Notes: generated by a model from the letters alone, not told the origin. A stretch of 60,000 bases of DNA from Symsagittifera roscoffensis (GCF_963678635.1 NC_087063.1:50791220-50851219); one strand, 5' to 3'; shown: positions 1 through 13,271, counted from the first letter of the stretch. Translations and numbers: made by a program.

Positions 1-660
1 ACTCATGTCCAGAATTTTCAGACCTTATGTCCAGACATTCCAGACTCAAACTCTCGGCGCGACTGTGCAATTTGGGTCTAAATCCGGATGCGGCGCGACC
101 CTTGGTGCGACTCATGTCCAGAATTTTCAGACCTTATGTCCAGACATTCCAGACTCAAACTCTCGGCGCGACTACGCAATTTGGGTCTAAACCGGAGGCG
201 GCGCGACCCTTGGCGCGACTCACGTCCAGGCTTTCCAGACTTTATGTCAAGACTTTCCAGACTCAAACTCTCGGCGCGACTGTGCAATTTGGGTCTAAAT
301 CCGGATGCGGCGCGACCCTTGGTGCGACTCATGTCCAGAATTTTCAGACCTTATGTCCAGACATTCCAGACTCAAACTCTCGGCGCGACTGTGCAATTTG
401 GGTCTAAATCCGGATGCAGCGCGACCCTTGGTGCGTGCGCGACTCACGTCCAGACTTTCCAGACTTTATGTCAAGACTTTCCAGACTCAAACTATCGGCG
501 CGAATGTGCAATTTGGGTCTAAATCCGGATGCGGCGCGACCCTTGTGCGACTCATGTCCAGATTTTTCAGACCTTATGTCCAGACATTCCAGACTCAAAC
601 TCTCGGCGCGACTACGCAATTTGGGTCTGAATCCGATGCGACGCGACCATGGCGGATATG
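1..660. repeat. 109-bp tandem satellite, about six copies
   Basis: Units start near 2, 111, 220, 329, 441 and 550 and run off the left edge of the window. Two subtypes are visible. One starts CTCATGTCCAGAATTTTCAG and the other CTCACGTCCAGGCTTTCCAG, with units in the order A, A, B, A, B, A. Each unit ends in a CG-rich part (GGCGCGACCCTTGG). Overlapping ORFs in all frames are by-products of a period that is nearly a multiple of three and are not genes. Confidence 0.95.
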
Positions 661-900
661 ACGCGACTTCGCCACCACGGCGGAGAAGGCGCGACTTTTC
701 AGACTAAGGCGGAGACGGCGCGGTTTTCCCGACCAAGTCGGGGAGGGTGCAACCAAAGCGAAGACGGCGCGGCTTTCTAGGCCAGGGCGGAGACGGAGCG
801 ACTTTCCAGACCAAGGCGGGATCAACGCCAATTTCCAGACAAAGGCGAACGCGGCGCAATTTTCCAGACCAACTCGGTCTGAGGTGTTCGACTCAATTTT
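661..900. repeat. Degenerate GC-rich minisatellite, about 29-bp units
   Basis: About eight diverged units of the type GGCGCGACTTTCCAGACCAA followed by a GGCGGAGAC-like segment. They share the CCAGAC and GGCGCGAC words with the 109-bp satellite to the left, so they may be its shorter, older derivative. Confidence 0.8.
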
Positions 901-1110
901 CGACCGACACGGTCGAACGGAGTCCAATTTTCGTCGCAAATTAAGACGGTCGAATGAACACTATCGTCGAACAAAGTCGAATCATGGGTCGAACACGGTC
1001 GAATCATGAGTCGAACAGGGCCGAATCATGAGTCGAACAGGGTCGAATCATGGGTCCAACAAGGTCGAATCATGAGTCGAACGGAGTCGAATCATGAGTC
1101 GAACAACTCG
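901..1110. repeat. 22-bp minisatellite (GTCGAATCATGAGTCGAACA type)
   Basis: At least five near-perfect 22-bp units between about 960 and 1105, alternating GTCGAATCATGA and GTCGAACAGG words, with looser copies back to 900. Similar GTCGAAC words recur far away at 48400-48760, 51900-52260 and in the second copy of the segmental duplication. Confidence 0.85.
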
Positions 1111-1418
1111 CAAAAAAGACAAATTGCGAAAATAGACTATTCACCAACTTTGTGTAAAACGACAACTCGCAAAAACAGAATAAAGTTATTCAACTTTTTT
1201 CAAATTATCAAATTTAACAACCTATGTTAGCGGCAAACACTACTTCGCGCGCACTGTACCTCTGGAGCCGAAACGTAGGCGCAGCGCAGCTAAGCAGAGC
1301 AAGCAATCAATAATAGCCATTGCCGCGTTTTAATCAACTTTAAACCTTGCTTTCCTTAATTTCTGAAAGTTGCCGCTTTCCATAAAATTCTAATTATATA
1401 TCAATTGAGTTCCTTTAG
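1111..1418. other. No gene seen; presumed intron or intergenic
   Basis: AT-rich except for a CG-rich patch at 1235-1300. No upstream lipocalin exon is recognisable here. The segment ends in a plausible splice acceptor (TTCCTTTAG, ending at 1418). Confidence 0.4.
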
Positions 1419-1882
1419 GCGAGCAAGTCCAGTTTTCACAGGCTTCGTATCATTTATTCTTTGGCGACAATGAGCAGTTCGGTTTCATCTCCAAGGGCGA
1501 ATACGGGGGACAAACGTTCCACTTGTACTTCGCAGACCAGAAACGGTACGAGCCCTACGAGGTCAGGGTGCTCGACTACCAGAAAGACGGCTACATTGTC
1601 TTGTACTCGTGTCACATGACCAAGTCGGGACTGAAGCGTAAGCCGGAATCGGTTGTGTGGATTCTGGCTAAGAACCCTATTTTGGATCCCTGGACTATGG
1701 ATAAGATTGAGAGCACTATACTTCAATGGACTGGCATTAAAGGACAAAGTCTGATCAAACCGTGGACTTCCAGATGTAACATCAATCGAGACTTCGTCTG
1801 GACGCTGGAGGGCGAACCAAAAAGAGGTCTCCATGCGAAGAAAAACAAAGCGCATCAACCCAAATCTCAGCACAACAATTGA
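1419..1882 (+). CDS. Lipocalin-family protein, C-terminal exon (partial)
   Basis: An open frame of about 154 codons runs from a splice-acceptor-like TTCCTTTAG (ending 1418) to a TGA at 1880-1882. It encodes the second half of a lipocalin, a small beta-barrel that binds hydrophobic ligands and is usually secreted. Seen directly: a strand pair with YEVRVLDYQKDGYIVLYSC, matching the family's conserved block around a D-Y and a YSC cysteine; then ESVVWILAKNP, matching the family's WIL-R-P block; then an alpha-helix-like DKIESTILQWTGI and a late cysteine (SRCN) that could pair with the YSC cysteine. The N-terminal G-x-W exon is not in the window. A minus-strand ORF here is a shadow. The tail after the cysteine is basic and longer than usual. 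The piece may be the last exon of a live gene or a stranded fragment; no in-frame stop supports decay. No polyadenylation signal is evident close by. Confidence 0.7.
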
Positions 1883-2729
1883 TTCTGCTGACCTACAGCC
1901 ACGTGAACAACTCAAATTGGAGTGCCGATTTTTAATTAAGCAGTTTTTGAAAGTTTTCGCTAAATAGGTTGAAATTTTTTCAAAAGTTTTGAACAAATTT
2001 TGAGCTTTGCGTGAATTAAATCATACAAGAAAAAATGGTTTTGATGAATTCAGGAAAATTTATCTAGTGTTAGCGTCGTATAATATTTCAATTCAAATTT
2101 GGCTCGATAACACTAATTTCCCAAAGTTTTGATATTCGAGGAATTATAGCCCATTTTAAGATTGGAATGAACTTCGAACAAGATATGTTTTCTGAGTTGT
2201 TTCAATCTCTCTTGCAAATGTTGCAAAAAAGCATCCGCTTCAAAGATTACCAAAAAGCAATATTGTCATCGAGGTGTGAAATGAGCCTTAATGAGTAAAA
2301 TGATTCATAATTCTATCCAATAGTTTTTAAGTAAAACCAATTTGAAAACTTCGAGCTCTGTCAAAACCCTTATGAAAAACTTGCTGTTTTAGGGCATAAT
2401 GTTTGAGAAACAGATCGTTTGTGACCTCTTTTTTGAAGGTTATTGCCAAGGAAAGTAATTTGGCTTCTTTAGAAAATTGTTAAACTTTATTTAGTCAGAA
2501 ATGGCTGCCATAAAACAGCACCGGAAGAGATTGTAGATTAAATTCAATCCTTTTTTTTCAAAACAGGAAAATTTCAAATTGCACACATGATTGTACATAA
2601 AATTCAATCCGTTTTCTTCAAATCGGGAAAATTTCAATATTATTAGAAACTTTTTCATTGATGCACATAGCAAACAAACAAAACTGCTCGAACAACATAG
2701 CAAACCATTGAATTTTCGAATAACCCTTT
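1883..2729. other. No gene seen; contains a short direct repeat
   Basis: AT-rich non-coding sequence. Two copies of a roughly 55-bp segment lie back to back at about 2534-2575 and 2587-2640, sharing AAATTCAATCC and GGGAAAATTTCAA-like words. Small ORFs here show no recognisable domain. Confidence 0.5.
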
Positions 2730-3292
2730 TGTCACTTACATTTTCAGTTTTCGTTTTTCTTATTTTGCTTGATCTTTATTGCTCTTAAATTTTACCGTTT
2801 GACTTTTAATTTTATCACGTTTTGCAGGCAAGATTCAACTGATTTCGTTTCTTGATCGCTTGGGAGACAGTTACTTTCTACTGCTTGAGTTTGAACGGTA
2901 AAAAGTTCGCTTTTACACTGAATTGAATTCATAATAATCAAAACCCCAAATTTCAAAACCCCATTTTAAAACTTTTTGTTTGTAGTTATTGTTATGGACA
3001 ATCATTTATATTCAATTATATCCCTTCTTATTTTTCATTTTTGGACTCTTTCAACCATTACTAGTCTGTCTGCAAGCCCGGCGACCATTTCATAGTTCTA
3101 ATTTTGACTGTTTTTTTTTCATATCAACTTGATTGATATACAACTCTAGAAAAATTTATGAAACAAGAAGATAAAACGGAAACATACACAAAACAATGAA
3201 AGAAGGGTATATATGAAATATGAATACACAAAGAAAATACGATTAATCTCACTATGATAACCAAATAAATAAGACTTGTATACAGAGAGATT

Positions 3293-3535
3293 TCACATTA
3301 GCGCCCAAATTCCTGGAAAAGACGTTCATTCTGCTGATATTTTTGGAAGATACTCTCTTTTGCAAAAGTCATGGAAACATACAAAGGCACTGATAACAAT
3401 GTGCGTGGCCTTTTGCAGAAGTCATGGAAACATACAAATGCATTGATAACAATGTGCGTGCAGTTAAACTGCTGCGGCCACATGGTGCAACAAAAATTAG
3501 ACCCGTTATTAAACTCAGCAAAGTTTTTCTAGAAG
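3293..3535 (+). pseudogene. Array monomer 0: internally deleted pol remnant
   Basis: The start of the integrase segment is joined directly to the DUF5641 tail; the whole FGGSWERLV block is deleted. The tail carries an internal duplication of about 55 bp (the ATGGAAACATACAAA word twice) that is also present in the monomer at 7225-7940, which points to exchange between distant monomers. Confidence 0.75.
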
Positions 3536-4364
3536 TTTAATTCAAAGATTTTTTGCAGTCTCAGAATTTAATTAGTAGGCCACGCTTTCGATACACGAGC
3601 TAATAATGACTGACAACACGATCAATGCTGCCCCCTGACTGTTGATTTTTTATTATCTGTTCGATCACCGTCCCTTATTTGGATATTTTCATTCTTCATT
3701 TTCATTACCAAAGTTTACACCATGAAGACTTATCATCTGCTTCGTTTTTCTCAACCAAATTTTTGTATTTTAGGTTCGCATTATCAAGCAAACGGGGGCG
3801 GGTCAAGTACTGACATTTTGATTTCTTGTTAATTCTTTTTTTGCATGACCTTTATTGCTTTTATTTTTACGAGTTGACTTTTATTCTAATCATGTTTTGA
3901 TGGCAAGAAACAACTCAATTCGGTTCTTGGTGGCTTGGGAGAGCTATTTGCTACTGCTTGAACTTGAACGATAAAAACTTTCGTTTTACACTAATTTCAA
4001 TTCATAATTTTGAAAGCCCCATTTTTCAAAACCCCCCATTTTAAACTTTTTGTTTGTAATTATTGTTAGAGAAATCATTTAATTTCGATTATATCTCCTC
4101 TTCTTTTTCATTTTTGGACTTTTTCAACCCTTACTAGTCTTTCTGCAAGCCCAGCGACCATTTCATTGTTCTAAGTTTGATGTTTCTTTTCATATCAACT
4201 TGATTGATATACAACTCTAGAAATATTTATGAAACAAGAAGATAAAACGGAAACATACACAAAACAATGAAAGAAGGGTTTATAAGTAATATGAATACAC
4301 AAAGGAAATATGATTAATCTCACTATGATAACCAAATAAATAAGACTTGTATACAGAGAGACTT

Positions 4365-4870
4365 CACATTAGCGCCCAAATTCCTGGAAAAGACGTTCAC
4401 TCTGCTGATAATTTTGAATGATACTCTCCAAGCTTGCGAAATTATCATAGGCTGGAAATTTAATCCCCCGCGGCGCAATGTTTCGGTGGTAGCTGGGAAA
4501 GTTTGGTTCAGATATTCAAGCTTTCTCTAAACAAAGTTATCGAATCCCACACGCTAAATGACGAATCACTCTACACGTTTATCTGCAAAGGAGAAGCCTC
4601 CATGAACTCAAGACACCTAACTAGCGTTCCCTCAGATTTCGAAGAGTACCTTCACCAATAACAACTAAGAACTAAATAGAATCGCACGTCTCCAAACATT
4701 CTTGTCAATAATTTTTGTGGGTACTTGATGTTTTCACTCCTCGCGGCTTATGGCCTCTTGCAATTGAAACATGGAAACATAAAAAAGCACTGATAACAAG
4801 GTGCGTGCAGTTAAACTGCTGCTGCCAAATGGTGCAACGAAAATTAGACCTGTTATTAAACGAAGCAAAG
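4365..4870 (+). pseudogene. Array monomer 1: BEL/Pao integrase/DUF5641 remnant
   Basis: The integrase block is recognisable (GGTGGTAGCTGGGAAAG gives the GGSWE core). The segment then jumps at about 4642, with a deletion, to the sequence before the DUF5641 tail. Frames are broken. Confidence 0.75.
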
Positions 4871-5707
4871 TTTTTTTTAGAAAATTAATCCAAAGATTTT
4901 ATGCAATCTCAGAAATTAATTAGTAGGCCACCCTTTTGATACACTAGCTAATAAAAACTGACAACACGATCAAAGCTACCCACTGACTGTTCATTTTGTA
5001 TTATCTTTTAGATCATCATCCCTTATTTCGATATTTTCATTCCTAATTTTCATTATCAAAATTTACACCATAAAGACCTATCATCTACTTCGTTTTTCTC
5101 AACCAAATTATCATATTTTAGGTTCGCATTATCGTGCAAATGGGGGCGGAAAGGGTCACTTTCATTTTGATTTCTTGGTACTTTTTTTGCATGACCTTTG
5201 TTGCTTTTAATTTTACGAGTTGACTTTTAATTTAATCATGCTTTGATGTAAGAATTAACTGACATTGGTTCTTGGCGGCTTGGGAGAGTTACTTTCTTCT
5301 GCTTGAACTTGAACGGTAAAAAATCGTTTTACACTGATTTCAATTCATAATTTTGAAAGCCCCAATTTTTCGAAACCCCCTTTTTTTAAATTTTTTCGTT
5401 TGTACTTTTTGTTAGGAACAATCATTCAGTTTCAATTATAAACCTTCTTCCTTTTCATTTTCAGACTTTTTCAACCCTTACTAGCTTGTCTGCAAGCCCG
5501 GCAATCAATTCATACTTCTAAGTTTAACAGTTTCTGTTCATATAAAATTGATTGATATACAACTCTGGAAATATATATAAAACAAGAAGATACAACGGAA
5601 ACAAATACAGAACAAAGAAAGAAGGATTTAAAGGAAATATGAATACTCAAAGGAAATATGATTAATCTTGCTATGATAACCAAAGAAATAAGACCTATAT
5701 ACAAAGA

Positions 5708-6457
5708 GACTTCATATTGGCGACCAAATCCCTGGAAAAGACGTTCACTCTACTGATAGATTTGAAAGATACTCTCCAAGCTTCCGACTTTATCATAGGC
5801 TGAAAATTTAGTCCCCCACGCGGCGCAACGTTTCGGCGGTAGCTGGGAACGTTTGGTTCAGATATTCAAGCTTTCTCTTTACAAAATTATCGAATCCCAC
5901 ACGCTTAATGACGAATCTTTCTACACGTTTATCTGCAAAAGAGCAGCCTCCATGAACTCCAGACACCTAACTAGCGTTCCCTCAGATTTTGAAGACCCAC
6001 TACCACTGACTGCAAATCCTTTTCTACTAGGTAGAATAACAACTAATTTTCCTCGTCGATTGTTCTTAGATTCAGAAATAACAATTTCAAAGTCTTGCCG
6101 TACTGCTCAAAAATAAAAAATTTATCACGGCAATTCAGGAATAGAGTCTTCAAAGAGTACCTTCACCAATAACAACTAAAAACTAAATAGAATCGCACGT
6201 CTCCAAACATTCTTGTCAATGATTTTTTGTGGGTACTTGATGATTTCAATCCTTGCGGCTTATGGCCTCTTGCAATGGAAACATGGAAACATGAAACATA
6301 CAAAAGCTATGATAACAAGGTGCGTGCAGTTAAACTACTGCTGCCAAATGGTGCAACAAAAATTAGACCCGTTATTAAACTAAGCAAAGTGTTTTTAGAA
6401 AATCAATCCAAAGATTTTATGCAATCTCAGAAATTAATTAGTAGGCCACCCTTTTGA
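5708..6457 (+). pseudogene. Array monomer 2: BEL/Pao integrase/DUF5641 remnant
   Basis: Two open stretches remain. 5853-6116 carries the integrase C-terminus (TLNDESFYTFICKR, then PLTANPFLLGR, the usual end-of-integrase block). 6227-6457 carries the DUF5641-like tail (CGLWPLA, RAVKLLLPNGATKIRP). They lie in different frames with stops between them. Confidence 0.8.
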
Positions 6458-7224
6458 TACACGAGCTCATAATAACTGACAACACGATCAATGCTACCCC
6501 CTGACTGTTGATTTTTTATTATCTTTTCGATCATTATCCCTGATTTGGATATTTTCATTCTACATTTTCATTACCAAAGTTTACACCATGAAGTCCTATC
6601 ATCTACCTCGTTTTTTTCAACCAAACTATCGTATTTTAGGTTCGCATTATCATGCAAATGGGGGCAGAAAAGGTCACTGACATTTTGATTTCTTGGTGTT
6701 TTTTTTGCATGACCTTTGTTGCTTTTAATTTTACGAGTTGACTTTTAATTTAATCATGCTTTGATGGAAGAATTAACTGACCTTGGTTCTTGGCGGCTTG
6801 GGAGAGTTACTTTCTACTGCTTGAACTTGAACGGTAAAAAATCGTTTTACACTGATTTCAATTCATAATTTTGAAAGCCCCAATTTTCGAAACCCCTTTT
6901 ATTTAAACTTTTTGTTTGTACTTATTGTTAGAAACAATCATTCAGTTTCAATTATAAACCTTCTTCTTTTTCCTTTTCAGACTTTTTCAACCCTTACTAG
7001 CTTGTCTGCAAGCCCGGCGATCAATTCATACTTCTAGTTTTAACGGTTCCTGTTCATATAAAATTGATTGATATACAACTCTGGAAATATATATAAAACA
7101 AGAAGATACAACGGAAACATATACAGAACAAAGAAAGAAGGATTTAAAGGAAATATGAATACGCAAAGGAAATATGATTAACCTTGCTATGATAACCAAA
7201 GAAATAAGACTTGTATACAGAGAG

Positions 7225-7960
7225 ACTTCACATTAGCGCCCAAATTCCTGGAAAAGACGTTCACTCTGCTGATATTTTTGAATGATACTCTCCAAGCCTC
7301 CGACTTTATCATAGGCTGGAAATTTAATCCCCCTCGCGACGCAACGTTTCGGCGGTAGCTGGGAACGTTTGGTTCAGATATTCAAGCTTTCTCTTTACAA
7401 AATTATCGAATCCCACACGCTTAATGACGAATCACTCTACACGTTTATCTGCAAAAGAGAAGCCTCCATGACCTCCAGACACCTAACTAGCGTTCCCTCA
7501 TATTTTGAAGATCCACTACCACTGACTGCAAATCCTTTTTTACTAGGTAGACTAACAACTAATTTTCCTCGTCGATTGTTCTTAGATTCAGAAATAACAA
7601 TTTCAAAGTCTTGTCGTACTGCTCAAAATTTATCACAGAATTCAGGAATAGAATCTTCAAAGAGTACCTTCAACAATAACAACTAAGAACTAAATGGAAT
7701 CGCACGTCTCCAAACATTCTTGTCAATGATTTTTTGTGAGTACTTGATGATTTCACTCCTCGCGGCTTATGGCCTCTTGCAAAAGTCATGGAAACATACA
7801 AAGGCACTGATAACAATGTGCGTGGCCTTTTGCAGAAGTCATGGAAACATACAAATGCATTGATAACAATGTGCGTGCAGTTAAACTGCTGCGGCCACAT
7901 GGTGCAACAAAAATTAGACCCGTTATTAAACTCAGCAAAGTTTTTCTAGAAGTTTAATTC
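7225..7960 (+). pseudogene. Array monomer 3: BEL/Pao integrase/DUF5641 remnant
   Basis: The integrase C-terminus is open from 7369 to 7686 and ends in a short stop-closed tail. The DUF5641 part at 7720-7940 has the same internal duplication as monomer 0. Confidence 0.8.
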
Positions 7961-8767
7961 AAAGATTTTTTGCGATCTCAGAAATTAATTAGTAGGCCAC
8001 TCTTTCGATACGCGAGCTCATAATAACTGACAACACGATCAATGCTACCCCCTGAATGTTGATTTTTTATTATCTTTTCGATCATTATCCCTGATTTGGA
8101 TATTTTCATTCTTCAAGTTCATTACCAAAGTTTACACCATGAAGACCTAACATCTACTTCGTTTTTCTCAACCAAGTTATCGTATTTTAGGTTCGCATTA
8201 TCATGCAAATGGGGCGGGTAAAGTCACTGACATTTTGATTTCTTGTTACTTTATATTTTGCATGACCTTAAACTCTTTTGCTTTTACGAGTTGACTTTTG
8301 TTTAAATCATGTTTTGATTGCAGGAAACAACTCACTTCGGCTCTTGGTGGCTTGGGAGAGTTACTTTCTACTGCTTGAATTTGAACGGTGAAAAAATTGC
8401 TTTTACCCTGATTTAAGCTCATAATTTTAAAAACCTTAATTTTCAAAACGCCCTTTTTGAATGTTTGTTTGTATTTATTGTTAGGGGAAATCATTCATAT
8501 TCAATTATGACCCTTCTTCTTTTTCATTTTCGGACTTTTTCAACCCCTACTGGTCTGTCTGCAAGCCCGACGATCTATTCATACTTCTAATTTTAAATGG
8601 CACTGTTCAAATCATTATGATTGACATAGAACTCTAGAAACTATAAGAAACAAGAAGATACAATGGAAACATATACAGAACAAAGAAAAAAATAGTTAAA
8701 AGAAAAATGAATTCAAAAAGGAAATTTCATTAATCTCACTATGAAAACCAAATGAGACCTATCTACA

Positions 8768-9430
8768 AAAAGACTTCAAATTGGCGCCCAAATCCCTGGA
8801 AGAGACATTCACTCTACTAATATATTTGAAAGAAACTCTCCAAGCCTCCGAAATTATCCAAGGCTGGAAGTTTATACTCACCGCGGCGCAACGTTTCGGC
8901 GGTAGGTGGTAACGTTTAATTCAGACATTCAAGCTTTCTCTGTAAAAAGTTATCGAATCCCACACGCTTAATGACGAATCACTCTACACGTTTCTCTGCA
9001 AAATAGAAGGCTCCATGAACTCCAGACAACTAACTAGCGTTCCTCAAATTTTGAAGATCCACTACCACTGACAGCAAATCATTTTCTACTAAGTAGACTA
9101 TCAACTAATTTTACTCGTTGTTTGGTCTTAGAATCAGAAATAACACTTTCAAAGTTTTGCCGTACTGCTCAAAATTGATCACAGCATTTCTGGATTAGAT
9201 TCCTCAAAGATTACCTACAACAAAAACAACTAAGAACGAAATAGACTCGCACGTCTCCGAACATTCTTGTCAATGATTTAGTGTGGGTACTTGAAGATTT
9301 CAAATCCTCGCGGCTTTTGGGCTCTCGCAATAGTCTTGGAAACATACAAAGGCACTGATAACAATGTGCGTGCAATGAAACTGCTGCTGCCACATGGTGC
9401 AACGAAAGTTGGACCCGTTATAAAAAAAAG
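8768..9430 (+). pseudogene. Array monomer 4: subtype B remnant
   Basis: This is the more diverged subtype: the integrase block reads GGCGGTAGGTGGTAACG, so the tryptophan-glutamate core is changed. It is most like the monomer at 11770-12430. The DUF5641 tail is degraded. No frame covers the segment. Confidence 0.75.
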
Positions 9431-10200
9431 CAAATTTTTTCTAGAAATTTAACTCAAAGTTTTTTGCAACCTCAGAGATTAATTAGTAGGCCACCCTCTC
9501 GATACACGAGCTTATATTAACTGACAACCCGATCATTGTTTCTCCCTGACTGTTAATTTTGTATTATCTTTTCGATCATTATCCCTGATTTGAATATTTT
9601 CATTCTTCTTTTTCATTACCAAAGCTTACACCATGAAGATCTATCATCTACTTCGTTTTTCTCAACCAAATGATTGAAATTTAGGTTCGCATTATCATCC
9701 AAATGGGGGCGGGTAAAATCACTCACGTTTTGACTTCTTGTTACCTTTTATTTTTGCCTGACCTTTTTTGCTTTTAGTTTTACGTGTTGATTTTTATTTT
9801 GATCATGTTTTGATGGCAAGAAACAACTCCCTTCGGTTCTTCGTGGCTTGGGAGAGCTATTTTCTACTGCTTGAACTTGAACGATAAAAAATTTCGTTTT
9901 ACACTAATTTCAATTCATAATTTTGAAAGCCCCCTTTTTCAAAACCCCCCTTTTTAAACTTTTTGTTTGTAATTATTGTTAGAGAAAATCATTTAATTTC
10001 GATTATATCTCTTCTTCTTTTTCATTTTTGGACTTTTTCAACCCTTACTAGTCTGTCTGCAAGCCCGGTGATCGTTTCATATTTCTAGCTGGTCAATTCA
10101 TATCAATTTGATTGTTATACAACTCTGGAAATATATATAAGAAACAAGAAGATACAACGGAAACATATACAGAACAAAGAAAGAAGGATTTAAACGAAAT

Positions 10201-10930
10201 ATGAATACGCAAATGAAATATGATTATCCTGGCTATGATAACCAAAGAAATAAAACCTATATACAAAGAGACTTCATATTGGCGACCAAATCCCTGGAAA
10301 AGACGTTCACTCTACTGATGTATTTGAAAGATACTCTGCAAGCCTCCGACTTTATCATAGGCTGGATATTTAATCCCCACGCGGCGCAACGTTTCGGCGG
10401 TAGCTGGGAACGTTTGGTTCAGATATTCAAGCTTTCTCTTTACAAAATTATCGAACCCCACACGCTTAATGACGAATCACTCTACACGTTTATCTGCAAA
10501 AGAGAAGCCTCCATGAACTCCAGACACCTAACTAGCGTTCCCTCAGATTTTGAAGATCCACTACCACTGACTGCAAATCCTTTTCTACTAGGTAGACTAA
10601 CAACTAATTTTCCTCGTCGATTGTTTTTAGATTGAGAAATAACACTTTCAAAGTCTTGCCACACTGCGCAAAAATTATCACAGCAATTCAGGAATAGAAT
10701 CTTCAAAGAGTACCTTCAACAATAACAACTCCGAACTAAATGGAATCGCACGTCTTCGAACATTCTTGTCAATGATTTTTTGTGGGTACTTGATGATTTC
10801 ACTCCACGCGTCTTATGGCCTCTTGCAAAAGTCATGGAAACATACAAAGGCACTGATAACATTGTGAGTGCAGTTAAACTGTTGCTGCCACATGGTTCAA
10901 CGAAAATTAGACCCCTTATTAAACTAAGCA
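10201..10930 (+). pseudogene. Array monomer 5: best-preserved BEL/Pao integrase remnant
   Basis: The longest open stretch of the array (10201-10635, 144 codons) covers the end of the integrase core and the C-terminal block: DFIIGWIFNPHAAQRFGGS, which carries the family's FNPPxAPxxGGxWERL pattern, then ESLYTFICKREAS and PLTANPFLLGR. The frame closes at a TGA at 10633-10635. A DUF5641-like tail follows at 10770-10930 in another frame. The upstream two catalytic aspartates are absent, so it cannot encode an integrase. Its ATG lies in monomer spacer, and the same spacer in other monomers is closed by stops. I regard the open frame as chance survival. Confidence 0.8.
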
Positions 10931-11769
10931 AAGTTTTTCTAGAAAATTAATTCAAAGATTTTTTGCAATCTCAGAAATTAATTAGTAGGCCACCCTTTCG
11001 ATACACGAGCTCATAATAACTGACAACACGATCAATGCTACCCCCTGACTGTTGATTTTTTATTATCTTTTCGATCATTATCCCTGATTTGGATATTTTC
11101 ATTCTTCATTTTCATTACCAAAGTTTACACCATGAAGACCTAACATCTACTTCGTTTTTCTCAACCAAGTTATCGTAATTTAGGTTCGCATTATCATGCA
11201 AATGGGGCGGGTAAAGTTACTGACATTTTGATTTATTGTTACTTTATATTTTGCATGACCCTAATTTCTTTTGCTTTTACGAGTTGACTTTTGTTTAAAT
11301 CGTGTTTTGATTGCAGGAAACAACTCACTTCGGCTCTTGGTGGCTTGGGAGAATTACTTTCTACTGCTTGAATTTGAACGGTTAAAAATCACTTTTACAC
11401 TGATTTAAGCTCATAATTTAAAAAACCTCAATTTTCAAAACCCCCTTTTTAAATGTTTTTTTTTTGTATTTATTGTTAGGGAAAATCATTCATATTCAAT
11501 TATGACCCTTCTTCGTTTTCATTTTCGGACTTTTTCAACCCCTACTGGTCTGTCTGCAAGCCCGACGATCTATTCATACTTCTAATTTTAACTGGCACTG
11601 TTCAAATCATTATGATTGACATAGAACTCTAGAAAATATAAGAAACAAGAAGATACAATGGAAACATATACAGAACAAAGAAAAAAATAGTTAAAAGAAA
11701 AATGAATTCAAAAAGGAAATTTGATTAATCTCACTATGAAAACCAAATAAGATTAATCTACAAAAAGAC

Positions 11770-12430
11770 TTCAAATTGGCGCCCAAATCCCTGCAAGAGA
11801 CGTTCACTCTACTGATATATTTGAAAGATACTCTCCAAGCCTCCGACATTATCCAAGGCTGGAAGTTTATACTCCCCGCGGCGCAACGTTTCGCTGGTAG
11901 GTGGTAACGTTTAATTCAGATATTCAAGCTTTCTCTGTAAAAAGTTCTCGAATCCCACACGCTTAATGACGAATCACTCTACACGTTTCTCTGCAAAATA
12001 GAAGGCTCCATGAACTCCAGACATAAAACTAGCGTTCCTCAAATTTTGAAGATCCACTACCACTGACAGCAAATCATTTTCTACTAAGTAGACTATCAAC
12101 TAATTTTACTCGTTGTTTGGTCTTAGAATCAGAAATAACAATTTCAAAGTGTTGCCGTACTGCTCAAAATTTATCACAGCATTTCTGGATTAGATTCCTC
12201 AAAGATTACTTACAACAAAAACAACTAAGAACGAAATAGACTTGCACGTCTCCGAACATTCTTGTCAATGATTTAGTGTGGGTACTTAAAGATTTCCATC
12301 CTCGCGGCTTTTGGGCTCTCGCAATAGTCTTGGAAACATACAAAGGCACTGATAACAATGTGCGTGCAGTGAAACTGCTGCTGCCACATGGTGCAACGAA
12401 AGTTGAAACCGTTATTAAAAAAAGCAAAGT
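11770..12430 (+). pseudogene. Array monomer 6: subtype B remnant
   Basis: Close match to the monomer at 8768-9430, including GTAGGTGGTAACG in the integrase block and a shared TTTTGGGCTCTCGCAATAG variant in the DUF5641 region. No long frame survives. Confidence 0.75.
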
Positions 12431-13271
12431 TTTTCTAGAAATTTAACTCAAAGTTTTTTGCAACCTCAGAGATTAATTAGTAGGCCACCATTTCGATACA
12501 CGAGCTTATATTAACTGACAACACGATCATTGTTACTCCCTGACTGTTAATTTTGTATTAATTTTTCGATCATTATCCCTGATTTGAAGATTTTCATTCT
12601 TCTTTTTCATTACCAAAGTTTACACCATGAAGACCTATCATCTACTTCGTTTTTCTCAACCAAAAGATTGAAATTTAGGCTCGCATTATCATGCAAAGGG
12701 GGGCGGATAAAATCACTGACATTTTGACTTCTTGTTACCTTTTATTTTGCCTGACCTTTTTTGCTTTTAGTTTTACGTGTTGATTTTTATTTTGATAATG
12801 CTTTGATGGCAAGAAACAACTCACTTCGGTTCTTGGTGGCTCGGGAGAGCTATTTTCTACTGCTTGAACTTGAACGATAAAAAATTTCGTTTTAAACTAA
12901 TTTCAATTCATAATTTTGAAAGCCCCATTCTTCAAAACCCCCCGTATTAAACTTTTTGTTTGTAATTATTGTTAGAGAAAATCATTTAATTTCGATTATA
13001 TCTCTTCTTCTTTTTCATTTTTGGACTTTTTAAACCCTTACTAGTCTGTCTGCAAGCCCGGTGATAGTTTCATACTTCTAAATTTAGCTGGTCAATTCAT
13101 ATCATTTTGATTGTTATACAACTCTAGAAATATATATAAGACACAAGACGATACAACGGAAACAGAGACAGAACAAAGAAAGAAGGATTTAAAGGAAATA
13201 TGAATACACAAAGGAAATAGGATTATTCTCGCTATGATAACCAAGTAAATAAGACCTATTTACAAAGATAT

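Noticed and set aside
88-661. Overlapping ORFs of 118-144 aa at the left edge
   Set aside because: They are products of a 109-bp tandem repeat with few stops.
1454-1996. 180-aa minus-strand ORF
   Set aside because: It is antisense to the lipocalin exon, starts at TTG and has no domain.
10201-10635. 144-aa ORF as a live integrase-like gene
   Set aside because: It lacks two catalytic aspartates and the frame is broken in the sister monomers.
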